Below are positions 45,218-53,789 of a stretch of 64,000 bases of DNA, piece by piece. The position numbers and the translations under genes were made by a program. Origin of the DNA: JBDGPU01 sp042219525. Its GTDB lineage: Archaea; Halobacteriota; Halobacteria; Halobacteriales; Haloferacaceae. The notes beneath the pieces are model-generated. The model did not search any database, had not been told where the DNA came from, and was given only the letters and a program-made list of their open reading frames with translations. Where the stretch lies: NCBI GenBank assembly GCA_042219525.1, contig JBDGPU010000073.1, forward strand, positions 1 to 64,000, in the 5' to 3' direction. Each line of letters starts with the position of its first letter. Position 1 is the first letter of the stretch.

Positions 45218-45948
45218 GCTACCACCTCCCCGTCGTACTCTTCGATAGGAACGACGCGCTGGAGTTTCGCCTGATCAAGGACGACCACGCGGTCGGCGAT
45301 GGCTTCGACGACCTCAGTATTGTGGAAGACGCCGATGACGGTGGTTCCGTCATCAAGGTACTCCCGCAAGAGATCAAGAGCGGCTTGGCGCGTCTCGGGG
45401 TCAAGTGCGCTCGTCGGTTCATCCAGCAGGAGGAGGTCGGGCCTGGGGGCGATGGCCTGCGCGAGGTTGACGCGCTGGCGCTCCCCCCCACTGAAGGTCG
45501 CCGGGTAGGCGTCCCACAACTCTGCGGGGAGCTGAAGCCGCGAAAGTAGCATCTCGGCGTGTTCGCGCGCTTCGTTCATCGGCATCCCTTGCTCACGGAG
45601 CGGTCGTGCAACCACGTCGACCGCAGGAACGCGAGGGATCTCCTCCAAAAACTGTGAGGTGTAGCCAATAGCGTCGTCGCGGAGCCCAATGACTTCGCGG
45701 TCGTTACACGAAGCCAAATCGACATCTCCGTCCGCACTGTGGTAGATGACCGTACCGGAGGACGGGTCATAGGTCCGGTAGATACATTTCAGCAACGAGG
45801 ACTTCCCGGAGCCGGATTCGCCAACGATGGCGAGGAACTCGCCTCTCTCGACGGCGAACGATACATCATCTAACCCGACGACTTGCTTGTCGCCGAGGAC
45901 GTGCATGTCGAACGTTTTGCTTAGGTTCTCGATTGTAAGGACAGGCAT
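45214..45948 (-). CDS. phnL: C-P lyase ATPase-like protein PhnL
   Basis: A 244-aa ABC-type ATPase with Walker A GESGSGKSS (about 39-47), signature SGGERQRVNLAQA, Walker B LLLLDEPTSALD and switch His in GVFHNTEVVE. It is part of the C-P lyase complex: PhnK/PhnL-type ATPases bind the PhnGHIJ core and are not import motors. It abuts phnK (one base between stop and start) and overlaps phnM by ATGA. Length is normal for PhnL (about 226-240 aa). Confidence 0.9.
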   Translation of the reverse strand: MPVLTIENLSKTFDMHVLGDKQVVGLDDVSFAVERGEFLAIVGESGSGKSSLLKCIYRTYDPSSGTVIYHSADGDVDLASCNDREVIGLRDDAIGYTSQFLEEIPRVPAVDVVARPLREQGMPMNEAREHAEMLLSRLQLPAELWDAYPATFSGGERQRVNLAQAIAPRPDLLLLDEPTSALDPETRQAALDLLREYLDDGTTVIGVFHNTEVVEAIADRVVVLDQAKLQRVVPIEEYDGEVVA

Positions 45949-46779
45949 CTAGATCACCGAATTGATGAGTGTCTGGGTGTACTCGTGGTGTGGGTCTTCC
46001 ATAACGCGATCTGTGAGGCCGGACTCGATGACGCGTCCGTGGCGCATTACGAGCGTTCGATCGGCTAACAGGCGAATGACGCCGAGATCGTGTGAGACGA
46101 CGATTGCAGCGACGCTCTCCTCGCGCTGAATCCGCCGGAACATATCCAGGACGCGAGCCTGGACGCTCACGTCCAGTCCGGTTGTCGGTTCGTCAAGGAC
46201 GACGATCTCCGGATCGTTTGCGAGTGCTCGGGCGATCTGAACGCGCCGTTGCATCCCACCGGAGTACGTGTGGGTCGAGTCGTCCATCCTATCGATCGGA
46301 ATCTCGGTTTCCCCGAAAAGTGAGGTGACGCGTTCGCGAACGTCCTCGTAGCTACGCCAGCCTGCCGAAAGCAGTTTTTCAGCTACGTTCCCGCCCCCCG
46401 AAAACTCCAGTTCGAGGCCATCGCGGATGTGCTGGTGGACGAGGCTAATGTGTCTGTTGCGCAGGCGGTGGCGCGTCTCGTAGTCGACATCCAGGAGGTT
46501 CCCCTCGTGGTTCGCGTAGCGTACCGCCCCGTCAGTTCGGCCGTCATCGTCGGGTTCGAGTGCGAGCAGTTCGGCGAGGCTGGATTTCCCGGAGCCGGAC
46601 TCACCGACGATTCCGAGCACTTCCCCCTCTTCGACGGAGAGGTCCACATCCGCACAAGCGACGACGCTCCCGCAGACGGGGCACTGATTCGTGCCGGCGC
46701 GGTCGCCGGTCCGTTCCCGGCAGACCTCACAGCTTTCGCCGTATACTTTAGTCAGGCCTTCGGCCTCCAGTATGCTCAT
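45949..46779 (-). CDS. phnK: C-P lyase ATPase PhnK with zinc-knuckle insertion
   Basis: A 276-aa PhnK. An extra segment before the Walker A holds C-x2-C (ESCEVCRE) and C-x2-C (NQCPVCGS) at about 17-36, a four-cysteine knuckle with 13 residues between the pairs. The common bacterial protein has only a short stretch here. Walker A is GESGSGKSS, signature SGGMQRRVQIARA, Walker B IVVLDEPTTGLD, switch His in VVSHDLGV. It overlaps phnJ by 4 bp and abuts phnL. It binds the PhnJ side of the C-P lyase core. Confidence 0.9.
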   Translation of the reverse strand: MSILEAEGLTKVYGESCEVCRERTGDRAGTNQCPVCGSVVACADVDLSVEEGEVLGIVGESGSGKSSLAELLALEPDDDGRTDGAVRYANHEGNLLDVDYETRHRLRNRHISLVHQHIRDGLELEFSGGGNVAEKLLSAGWRSYEDVRERVTSLFGETEIPIDRMDDSTHTYSGGMQRRVQIARALANDPEIVVLDEPTTGLDVSVQARVLDMFRRIQREESVAAIVVSHDLGVIRLLADRTLVMRHGRVIESGLTDRVMEDPHHEYTQTLINSVI

Positions 46780-47792
46780 TCGTCCGCACCTCCGGTTTCG
46801 TTGTCCGAATCGGGTGTTCCCGGCCCCCAGTCCACACCGTCGGAGTTGAGATGGTGATTTTTCGTGAGGTCGTCGTCCTGTCGCTTGCGGCAGAACGAGG
46901 TGTCGTTACAGGCGTAAAGTCGGTTACCGTCGTCGGTCTCGACCTCAGTGAGGTAGGTGTCGGTTGATCCGCACGCGTGACAGGACTGGTTGGGGAACCG
47001 TTCGACCTGGAACTCCCGGTCCTCGAAGGCAAGTGGCTCGACGTCGGTGTGAGGTGGGACAGCATAGATACGGGCCTCGCGTCCGGCGGCGAAGACAAAC
47101 AGATTGTCCGCATCGTCGAGTTTCGGAACGTCCCACCGTGGAATCGGCGAGGGGTCCATGAGGTAGCGCCCGGCGACCATTACTGGGTACTGTGCAGCGA
47201 TATTGATCTCACCCCACTCGACGACGTTCTCGTAGAGGTAGACCCACATCTTCCCGTAGTTCTTGTGAGCGTGCCGGCGGCGATTGGCGGTATCACTCGA
47301 ATCCACCTTCCGCAGCGCATCAGTGATGGGAACCTGCAGGACGAGGATCTGGTCTTCGGCCAATACTTCCTCGGGAATACGGTGGCGAGTCTGAATGACG
47401 TCCGCCTCCGTCGTGTCGGTCGTCGTCTCCACTTCGGCGGTGTCCTTTGCCAGTCGACGAATATTGGCTGCGTTGACGGACTCGTCGGAGCCCTGGTCGA
47501 TGACTTTGAACGTGTCTTCGGGGCCAAGAAGAGACAGTGAGGCCTGGATACCACCGGTCCCCCAGCCCCGGGCGAGCGGCATGGGCCGAGATGCGTAGGG
47601 CACCTGATGCCCGGGAAGTGCAATGGCCTTCAGAATGGCGCGGCGGACCTCCCGTTTGGTGTGCTCGTCGAGGTAGGCGTAATTGTACCCCTCCAGACCG
47701 TCACCTGTGAGGGACTCGAGGGCCGCCTCAACCGAATCTATCGCTACCGTCGTGTCCGTTTCGTTATCGGGTACGTTCTCTGTCTCAGTCAT
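46776..47792 (-). CDS. phnJ: C-P lyase catalytic subunit PhnJ
   Basis: A 338-aa radical-SAM-type PhnJ that cleaves the carbon-phosphorus bond of ribose 1-methylphosphonate 5-phosphate. The Fe-S ligands are C-x2-C (SCHAC), then C and C spaced by five (ACNDTSFC), a pattern nearly that of known PhnJ (the middle spacing is one residue shorter by my count). PhnJ phrases GYNYAYLDEHTKREVRRAILKAIALPGHQVPYASRPMPLARGWGTGG open the protein (about 34-80). ATG 47792 (MTETENV) is used; the frame upstream lacks similarity. The acidic C-terminal tail is haloarchaeal. Confidence 0.92.
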   Translation of the reverse strand: MTETENVPDNETDTTVAIDSVEAALESLTGDGLEGYNYAYLDEHTKREVRRAILKAIALPGHQVPYASRPMPLARGWGTGGIQASLSLLGPEDTFKVIDQGSDESVNAANIRRLAKDTAEVETTTDTTEADVIQTRHRIPEEVLAEDQILVLQVPITDALRKVDSSDTANRRRHAHKNYGKMWVYLYENVVEWGEINIAAQYPVMVAGRYLMDPSPIPRWDVPKLDDADNLFVFAAGREARIYAVPPHTDVEPLAFEDREFQVERFPNQSCHACGSTDTYLTEVETDDGNRLYACNDTSFCRKRQDDDLTKNHHLNSDGVDWGPGTPDSDNETGGADE

Positions 47793-48933
47793 CGTCGTTC
47801 GCCTCCATCGTAGCCAGTTCTCGGTCTGGCATGTCCGGGTCGTCATTGTGTCCCGTATCCGCTACCCCCTTGCGCTCGCGGATGCCACGGATACGGTCAA
47901 GGATCGACTGGAAGGTGACGTAGTGTGGCAGTTTCAGATGCTCTATGAACCCAAACGAGTCCATCCCGTCGACCACATCGAGAACGAATTCCGAATTTTC
48001 GGCGGGTTCGTCCTCGCTATCGAGCTGAATCGACGCATCAAGGATGGTCATCGCGATGGCCTTGCGTTCATTGCGTCCGAAGGTCAGCCCATACCCGAAA
48101 GCGAACTGCGGGTCATCACGCTTGGCGTAGACCGGGACAACTGCCTCGCTCTCGGTGACTTCGACGTCGGTGACGGTCACTTCGTCGCCCGTATAGGGGT
48201 GTTCGATCTTCACGGGCAGCTTGCCGACTCTGACTTCAGCTAGCGTCGGATGAACCTGTCCGTAACCACGCAGTGCGGAATAGCCGAGCGCGGTGATCGC
48301 ACCGGTCTCTCCACGAGCGAGTTCCTGTAGAACCTCGTCACGACCCGCTGGGTGTGTCACTGGCTCGCGCGTCGTATCCGTCGGTTCCCCCTCATAGACG
48401 TTATCGGGTTCGTGGACCAACCCTTCATCCCGGAGGATCTCCATCACGTTCGTGAGCGTCTCCGGGGCTTCCTCCTCGACGTCCCAGTCGTCGGTGGGGT
48501 CCGCTGGTTGGTCGTCGCGTTCGTCCTCTGTTTCGAGGGCGAAGTCGAGTAGCCGCTGTGTGTAGTCCTTGGTCGGTCCGAGAATCTGGCCGCCTGGCAC
48601 GTCTTTATAGGCGGGCGAGACGCGCCGCGTCGCGAACATTTCGTCTGGATCGACGGTTACAGTCTCGTCCCAGCGTTCGAGTGTCGAACGGTAGGCCCGC
48701 AGGAGGAATGAAGCCTCAACTGTGTCACCCTGTGCCTGTTTGACTGCTAAGGCGGCGAGTCGTGGAGCATACAGCCCGCCCTCGCTCATCGTCTGTGCAG
48801 TCAGGCGTTCGAGTTGCCCCTCGAGTTGATCCAGCGAGAGGATATCGTCGTCACCCTCAAGACGCTGTTTCTCGAAAAGTTCCTCGGCGCGTTCGATGAT
48901 CTCCTCGCCGGCCTTAACTGCGACGTATCCCAT
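47785..48933 (-). CDS. phnI: C-P lyase subunit PhnI
   Basis: A 382-aa PhnI, which together with PhnGHL makes the nucleosidase step (base exchange for phosphonate on ATP). The family start is MGYVAVKAGEEIIERAEEL (E. coli-type MYVAVKGGE), chosen at 48933 although the frame reaches further. Other phrases are LTAQTMSEGGLYAPRLAALAVKQAQGD, ALGYSALRGYGQVHPTLAEVRVGKLPV and FGYGLTFGRNERKAIAMTILDASI. It begins one base after the phnH stop and overlaps phnJ by 8 bp. Confidence 0.92.
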   Translation of the reverse strand: MGYVAVKAGEEIIERAEELFEKQRLEGDDDILSLDQLEGQLERLTAQTMSEGGLYAPRLAALAVKQAQGDTVEASFLLRAYRSTLERWDETVTVDPDEMFATRRVSPAYKDVPGGQILGPTKDYTQRLLDFALETEDERDDQPADPTDDWDVEEEAPETLTNVMEILRDEGLVHEPDNVYEGEPTDTTREPVTHPAGRDEVLQELARGETGAITALGYSALRGYGQVHPTLAEVRVGKLPVKIEHPYTGDEVTVTDVEVTESEAVVPVYAKRDDPQFAFGYGLTFGRNERKAIAMTILDASIQLDSEDEPAENSEFVLDVVDGMDSFGFIEHLKLPHYVTFQSILDRIRGIRERKGVADTGHNDDPDMPDRELATMEANDDD

Positions 48934-48934
48934 C

Positions 48935-49486
48935 TCAGACCACCTCCATCGAGACGGAACGCGGAATCGAAACGACCTGATCGGCGGCGGTGAAGATGAT
49001 ATCGACACCGCGCGGATACGTTGACTGGGCCGCAGCGATGGCGTCGATTTCTTCAGCAGGCAACCCGAGGCTCGCTGTTCGGGTGTCGGGGACGCCCGGA
49101 CCGGAGACTATGATCGTCGTGAGGCCGTCTTCGGGCCTGGTCGACAGCGATTCGACGCGATAGATCGCCGTCGCTCCGTCGCTTGGCTCGACGAGTGAGC
49201 CGCGAACGAGCTCGCCCACATCCCACGACGGAACACCATGAGTGTGGACGATATCAGCCTCGCTAGGCTGGGATTCAGTGAGGCGACCCTGGCTGGAAAG
49301 TTGCTCCCGAAGATCATCGTCGTCTGTGTATGTACTCACCTCGTGGTCAACGAGCGTGGCCGCAACAGCGTGGTCCGCAGGCGTCATCGGCGTCTGCTGG
49401 ACGGTCCCCGGTCGACTCATAGCATCACAGAGGGCACGGAAGGTATCGCGCGTATCGTGAACGGGGTCAAGTCCGAGCGCTCTCAC
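48935..49486 (-). CDS. phnH: C-P lyase subunit PhnH
   Basis: A 183-aa PhnH, a small structural subunit of the C-P lyase core. Family phrases: LGLDPVHDTRDTFRALCDAMSRPG (about 4-27), LVDHEVSTYTDDDDL, GTLVEPSDGATAIYRV-type strand and VSGPGVPDTRTASLGL. The C-terminal YPRGVDIIFTAADQVVSIPRSV matches the family's ending. It overlaps phnG by 4 bp and lies one base from phnI. Length is normal. Confidence 0.9.
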   Translation of the reverse strand: MRALGLDPVHDTRDTFRALCDAMSRPGTVQQTPMTPADHAVAATLVDHEVSTYTDDDDLREQLSSQGRLTESQPSEADIVHTHGVPSWDVGELVRGSLVEPSDGATAIYRVESLSTRPEDGLTTIIVSGPGVPDTRTASLGLPAEEIDAIAAAQSTYPRGVDIIFTAADQVVSIPRSVSMEVV

Positions 49487-49926
49487 AGCTCGTCCTCCAT
49501 GGTTTCGAACTCGACTGCGGTGTGACGGCTCTCACTCCATTCACGTGCGCGCTCGGCTTCGTGGTGTTCTGCGACGGCTTCGAGTTCGTCAGCCATCACT
49601 GTAGCACGGTCGTGGTCGCCAGCGACGGCGGCATCGACAATAGCACCTGAGAGTGCGGCTCGTTCTGCCTTCCCAGGTTGCATCGCGAATCCGCGCTCGC
49701 CGTCGATTTCAACCTCCGCTGACGTGATGACGACCTCGCCGAGGTTGAATGGCCTGTGTTCGACCGGTTCGCGAACCTGTTGCATGAGCAACTGAGGGTT
49801 TGGCTCTTGCAGGATCGTCAGCGGCGGATCTGACTCGAGAATCTCGTTGGCGAACCGTGCGAGTACGTTCTCATCACACGCGGCGATGAGTTCGAAGCGG
49901 TCCGAACGATCGTGGGCATCCGTCAT
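49483..49926 (-). CDS. phnG: C-P lyase subunit PhnG
   Basis: A 147-aa PhnG, first gene of the minus-strand C-P lyase operon. The typical sequence includes LTILQEPNPQLLMQQVREPVEHRPFNLGEVVITSAEVEIDGERGFAMQPGKAERAALSGAIVDAA (about 36-100). ATG 49926 (MTDAHDRSDRF) is chosen; a slightly earlier in-frame start adds eight residues. Upstream is the divergent promoter region shared with phnD, where the 15-bp element at 50031 lies. Confidence 0.9.
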   Translation of the reverse strand: MTDAHDRSDRFELIAACDENVLARFANEILESDPPLTILQEPNPQLLMQQVREPVEHRPFNLGEVVITSAEVEIDGERGFAMQPGKAERAALSGAIVDAAVAGDHDRATVMADELEAVAEHHEAERAREWSESRHTAVEFETMEDEL

Positions 49927-50152
49927 ACAAGCGGATAACACAAGCCGCAACTACCGAATAAGGGTTCGCTGGGTATTCTCTATTCTCGGAGACGAATAAC
50001 TGATATTCCCCCCTTCAACAAAATCAGGTACGGACTAGTATGGACGGACCCGTCGGAGTATCGCATTTAGCTGTGACTGTGCCCCCTATCGCAATTCCCT
50101 CCGGACTCTACGCAGCCAAGGGTTATTCTATCCCATTGGATTGACTCACACG
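49927..50152. promoter_or_regulatory. Divergent phn promoter region with shared 15-bp element
   Basis: This region separates phnG from phnD. CGGACTAGTATGGAC at 50031-50045 matches CGGACTAGTACGGAC at 54819-54833 at 14 of 15 positions, the latter being in the PhoU-type regulator promoter region. A TATA-like TTATTCTA (about 50123-50130) precedes phnD and would give a nearly leaderless start at 50153. Confidence 0.6.
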
Positions 50153-51187
50153 ATGTCACCCGACATCGATGCCGACGTCTCTGACGTATCGAGGGGAATC
50201 ATGAGTACCGAGCCATCCGGTATGAGTCGACGGCGGTTTATCGCTGCTGGTGCCGGGGTAGCCGGAGCAACCGGGCTCGCTGGCTGTAGCGGCGTCCTCG
50301 GAAACTCCGCCTCCAGTAGCAGCAAGAAGGAGGTCACTATCCTGCTGACTCCGGAAAATCCCACGGAGGTCAAAAAAGACTACATGCCGATGAAGAAGTA
50401 TCTCGAGGACGAGATCAGCAACCTCGATATCACCTATCGCGTGCCGACTGATTACTCGGCCATCCTCCCGGCGCTGAAATCCAAGCAGGCCGAGATCGGC
50501 ATGGACGACATCACGCTCATTGCCGCCAGCGACGAGATGGAGGTCATGGGGACAGCCATCACTGGCGGGACAGCGTTCTATTTCTCGCTGATGATGACTC
50601 GGAAAGATACCGATATCAAAAAACCGGCCGACGTCAAAGGCAAGAAGATGGCGTTTGCCGATGCGCTCTCGACGTCCGGTTCTATCTACGCACTGTACGA
50701 ACTCCAGCAAGCCGGCCTCGATATCGGGGAAGCTCCGGGCAGCGACGAGGGAGCCGACTTCCAGGGAACCTGGTCGAACCACAAAGCGGCACTCGAATCG
50801 CTCATCAACGGTAAGGCCGACGCCTGTTCGACCTGGGGTGGCAACGGTATGCCCTACGTCCCGACCGACGAGGTCCCCAAGCGAGTTCGAGAGAAGACGG
50901 CCTACATGAGCGAAACGGGCTCGAAGAAGCCCGCTCTCGATGTTTTCCTGTATTCTGCGCCGATTCCGAAGCAGCCAGTCTACAATCGCGCCACCTGGGA
51001 TGACCCGATGCGTGACAAAATTCGTCAGAAACTGCTCGATGCAGACGAGCAAACGATGAACAAGTACAAACCGGACGACTACGGCGGTACGATGCCCTTC
51101 ACGAAGCTCAAGGACACGACGGTCGACCACTACCAGCCGGTGATCAAGCGCGTCAACGAACTCGGCATCGATCTTACCCAGGGCTAA
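50153..51187 (+). CDS. phnD: Phosphonate ABC transporter substrate-binding protein PhnD
   Basis: A 344-aa Tat lipoprotein that binds phosphonates outside the cell. The twin-arginine lipobox is M-S-R-R-R-F-I-A-A-G ... G-L-A-G-C (from Met 24 of this call). PhnD phrases: LTPENPTEVKKDYMPMKKYLEDEI, YSAILPALKSKQAEIGMDDITLIAASD, MTRKDTDIKKPADVKGKKMAFADALSTSGSIYALYEL. Start alternatives are ATG 50201 and ATG 50222; I kept 50153 because the TATA-like element lies about 25 bp before it. PhnC follows after 25 bp. Confidence 0.9.
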   Translation: MSPDIDADVSDVSRGIMSTEPSGMSRRRFIAAGAGVAGATGLAGCSGVLGNSASSSSKKEVTILLTPENPTEVKKDYMPMKKYLEDEISNLDITYRVPTDYSAILPALKSKQAEIGMDDITLIAASDEMEVMGTAITGGTAFYFSLMMTRKDTDIKKPADVKGKKMAFADALSTSGSIYALYELQQAGLDIGEAPGSDEGADFQGTWSNHKAALESLINGKADACSTWGGNGMPYVPTDEVPKRVREKTAYMSETGSKKPALDVFLYSAPIPKQPVYNRATWDDPMRDKIRQKLLDADEQTMNKYKPDDYGGTMPFTKLKDTTVDHYQPVIKRVNELGIDLTQG

Positions 51188-51212
51188 CCCCTGCCCACCT
51201 ACCTTTCCACCA

Positions 51213-52037
51213 ATGAGTACACTCACAGTCTCAGATGTAACGAAGCACTACGGCGACGTGACAGCGTTACAAGACGTCTCGTTCGAAATCGCGGACGACG
51301 AGTTCGTGGTTTTACTCGGGCAATCCGGCGCCGGAAAGTCAACGCTCTTGCGTTGTCTAAACGGACTGACCCAGCCGACGAGCGGAACCATTCAGCTCGA
51401 CGGAGAACTCGTCACCGATTCTCGGGAAGACATCGCGATGATCTTCCAACAGCACAATCTGGTTGACGAACTCTCCGCGTACGCAAATGCACTCACGGGA
51501 TCGCTCAACAGAACGGCATTTCTGCCGAGTGCACTCCAGTTCAACGACAAGGCGGACAAACTGGAAGCCCTCGACGCCCTTGAGACCGTCGGCCTCCTTG
51601 ATGAGGCTCAGCAGACCGCCAGTCGGATGAGCGGCGGACAACAACAGCGCGTCGGTATCGCTCGAGCGCTCGTTCAGAATCCACAATTAATGCTCGCGGA
51701 CGAACCTGTCGCCAGCCTCGACCCGGCGAGCGCAGAGCGCGTGATGGGATATCTCAAGAAGGCTTCGAACGAGTACGGTGTCGCAACGTTCGCGAGCCTC
51801 CATCAGGTCAACATCGCCCGATACTTCGGCGAGCGGTTCATCGGTTTGAAAGATGGCGAACTGGTCTTCGACGGCCCGAAAGACGAACTCACCCGAGAGG
51901 TTATCGATGACATTTACGGCGAGGTTGAGACAGTCGGCATGGGAGTCCCAACCGGCAAATCACTCAATGAAGAGTCTGACCTTGATGCGGTGATGGAAAG
52001 TGAGAATGAACTCGCTGTTAGCGGGGCAAGCCGATGA
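51213..52037 (+). CDS. phnC: Phosphonate ABC transporter ATPase PhnC
   Basis: A 274-aa ABC ATPase. Walker A GQSGAGKST (about 37-45), Q-loop IFQQHNLV with the typical PhnC phrase, signature SGGQQQRVGIARAL, Walker B LMLADEPVASLD and switch His in SLHQVNIARY. The Tyr-Phe-Gly region after the His is also typical. It powers PhnD-PhnE import. Its stop overlaps phnE's ATG (ATGA). The C-terminal tail (about 245-274) is acidic. Confidence 0.92.
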   Translation: MSTLTVSDVTKHYGDVTALQDVSFEIADDEFVVLLGQSGAGKSTLLRCLNGLTQPTSGTIQLDGELVTDSREDIAMIFQQHNLVDELSAYANALTGSLNRTAFLPSALQFNDKADKLEALDALETVGLLDEAQQTASRMSGGQQQRVGIARALVQNPQLMLADEPVASLDPASAERVMGYLKKASNEYGVATFASLHQVNIARYFGERFIGLKDGELVFDGPKDELTREVIDDIYGEVETVGMGVPTGKSLNEESDLDAVMESENELAVSGASR

Positions 52038-52981
52038 GCACCGATCCTGTAGAGCGGTTTGACGACGGCGTCGTCAGTCGCCTGCACGACATCCAGACAC
52101 GCCGTCGTATCGGCTGGGTGCTAAAGATCGTCGCCGTCGTGGTCATCGCAATCTTCTTCGCTCTCGCATACGGGGTCGTCGGGTTCTCTATCAGCGAGAT
52201 GATGAAGTACTGGCCGGAGTTCGAGCAAGCCCTTGCCGGCTATTTCCCGACGACGACGTACTTCGGCGTCGTTCCGTTTCTGGACGTGGGCCGCTACTGG
52301 CAGTTCATCGTCGCAGAACAGCTGTTCCAGCAGTCTATCGTCACCATATCGATGGCGTTCCTCGGGACCCTGCTGGGACTTCCCGGTGCGCTTCTGTTGG
52401 GAACGCTCGGCTCCGAGCGTATCATGCCGTTCCCGTTCAATTTCGTGTTCCGTGGGACAATGAGCATCATTCGGGCGGTCCCAGCGCTCGTTTGGGCGCT
52501 CATCTTCATCCCGCTCGGTGGCGTGACACCCTTTACGGGGACCCTAGCGATTGCAACCGATACCATGGGTTACCTCGGTCGGTTGTTCACCGACGAACTC
52601 GAAGAAATCGGTGATGGCCCCATCGAAGGGATCGAATCCACCGGTGCTGGCAAGCGCCAGGTCGTCTTCTTCGGGATGCTCTCACAGGTGATGCGGCAGT
52701 ACATCGCCTGGGCGATGTACATTTTCGAGCTGAACGTCCGCATCGCCATCACCCTCGGTCTCATCGGCGCCGGTGGACTGGGTTACGTGATGATGATCCA
52801 GCGACAGACGTTCCAGTACACGAATATGATGGCCGCCATCTTCGTATCTGTTGTCCTGTTGCTGACCATCGAGATGGCCAGCCAGCGCATTCGTTCGTAC
52901 TTACGGAACGATGAGACACAGGGTGTCCTCGAACTGCTGAAAGGGCTTCCCCGACGCTGGGCGGAGTCAGCAACCAAATGA
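52034..52981 (+). CDS. phnE: Phosphonate ABC transporter permease PhnE
   Basis: A 315-aa membrane protein with about six helices, from VLKIVAVVVIAIFFALAYGVVGF (about 29-51). The EAA-like cytoplasmic loop is EIGDGPIEGIESTGAGKRQVVFFGMLSQVM (about 190-220). It is the membrane channel of PhnCDE. Overlaps both phnC (4 bp) and the acyltransferase (4 bp), so the four genes form one transcript. Only one permease gene is present. Confidence 0.92.
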   Translation: MSTDPVERFDDGVVSRLHDIQTRRRIGWVLKIVAVVVIAIFFALAYGVVGFSISEMMKYWPEFEQALAGYFPTTTYFGVVPFLDVGRYWQFIVAEQLFQQSIVTISMAFLGTLLGLPGALLLGTLGSERIMPFPFNFVFRGTMSIIRAVPALVWALIFIPLGGVTPFTGTLAIATDTMGYLGRLFTDELEEIGDGPIEGIESTGAGKRQVVFFGMLSQVMRQYIAWAMYIFELNVRIAITLGLIGAGGLGYVMMIQRQTFQYTNMMAAIFVSVVLLLTIEMASQRIRSYLRNDETQGVLELLKGLPRRWAESATK

Positions 52982-53658
52982 CTCTCGAAAAGCGTGAGGA
53001 TGGCTACTACGTGGAGGAATACGGTGGCCGCCGCATCCGTACTCTTTCACCGGAACCTACACTACACGACCCGGTCGATATCAGAGACAGCACACTCGGC
53101 CGTTGGACCGAAGTCCGTCCTCGCAGCCGACTCAACGACTCCGAGATCGGGGATTACAGCTACCTGATGGAGCGCGTCCAGCTGGACTACACGACCGTCG
53201 GAAAGTTCGGAAATGTGGCTTCCGACGTCCGTCTCGGACCAACCAACCACCCGATTGATCGACCGACGGCACACCACTTCACCTACCGGGCGGAGATGTA
53301 CGACCTTGGTTCGAACGACGAAGAGGTGTTTGAGTGGCGGGCCTCCCAACCAGTCACCGTTGGCCACGACGTGTGGATCGGCCACGGTGCTGCCGTCCTC
53401 CCTGGCGTCGAAATCGGCAACGGGGCCGTCATCGGTGCCGGTGCTGTCGTCACGGACGATGTCGATCCCTACACAATCGTTGGAGGGATACCTGCCGAAA
53501 CGATTCGCCATCGATTCCCACCCGAAACCGCAAAACGGATCGAAGCGACTGAGTGGTGGGACTGGGATCACGAGATACTTGCTGATCGGCTCGACGACTT
53601 CAGAAACCTGGACGTTTTCCTCCAGAAATACGCCCCGGTGCTCGATGCTGTCGAGTGA
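52978..53658 (+). CDS. Phosphonate-cluster hexapeptide-repeat acyltransferase
   Basis: A 226-aa left-handed beta-helix (hexapeptide) transferase of the group often found in phn operons. The hexapeptide stretches include GRWTEVRPRSRLNDSEIGDYSYLMERVQLDYTTVGKFGNVAS and VTVGHDVWIGHGAAVLPGVEIGNGAVIGAGAVVTDDVDPYTIVGGIPAETIRHRF. It has the catalytic-type His in NHPIDRPTAHHFTYR. Probably acetylates aminophosphonates or a pathway intermediate; substrate not shown by sequence. Last gene of the phnDCE transcript. Confidence 0.85.
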   Translation: MTLEKREDGYYVEEYGGRRIRTLSPEPTLHDPVDIRDSTLGRWTEVRPRSRLNDSEIGDYSYLMERVQLDYTTVGKFGNVASDVRLGPTNHPIDRPTAHHFTYRAEMYDLGSNDEEVFEWRASQPVTVGHDVWIGHGAAVLPGVEIGNGAVIGAGAVVTDDVDPYTIVGGIPAETIRHRFPPETAKRIEATEWWDWDHEILADRLDDFRNLDVFLQKYAPVLDAVE

Positions 53659-53710
53659 TAATAGCCGGAACACTACTTCTCGCGATTTTACAGGCAGCGC
53701 AGGCTGAGTG

Positions 53711-53740
53711 CCTCGGGGCTTGCCCCCGAAGCGGTTCACT
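53711..53740 (+). repeat. Orphan tnpB-element 3'-end hairpin
   Basis: Stem CCTCGGGG with CCCCGAAG and flank GGTTCACT correspond (reverse complement) to the end of the tnpB element at 9011-9040, which has GGTGAACCA then the stem. There is no tnpB beside it, so it is a remnant or a short non-autonomous end. It lies between the acyltransferase and the HTH-PhoU gene. Confidence 0.6.
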
Positions 53741-53789
53741 TTGACGAACCTTCTGGATTAGTTGAAAACGAAAACCTCTCGGCAACCTC

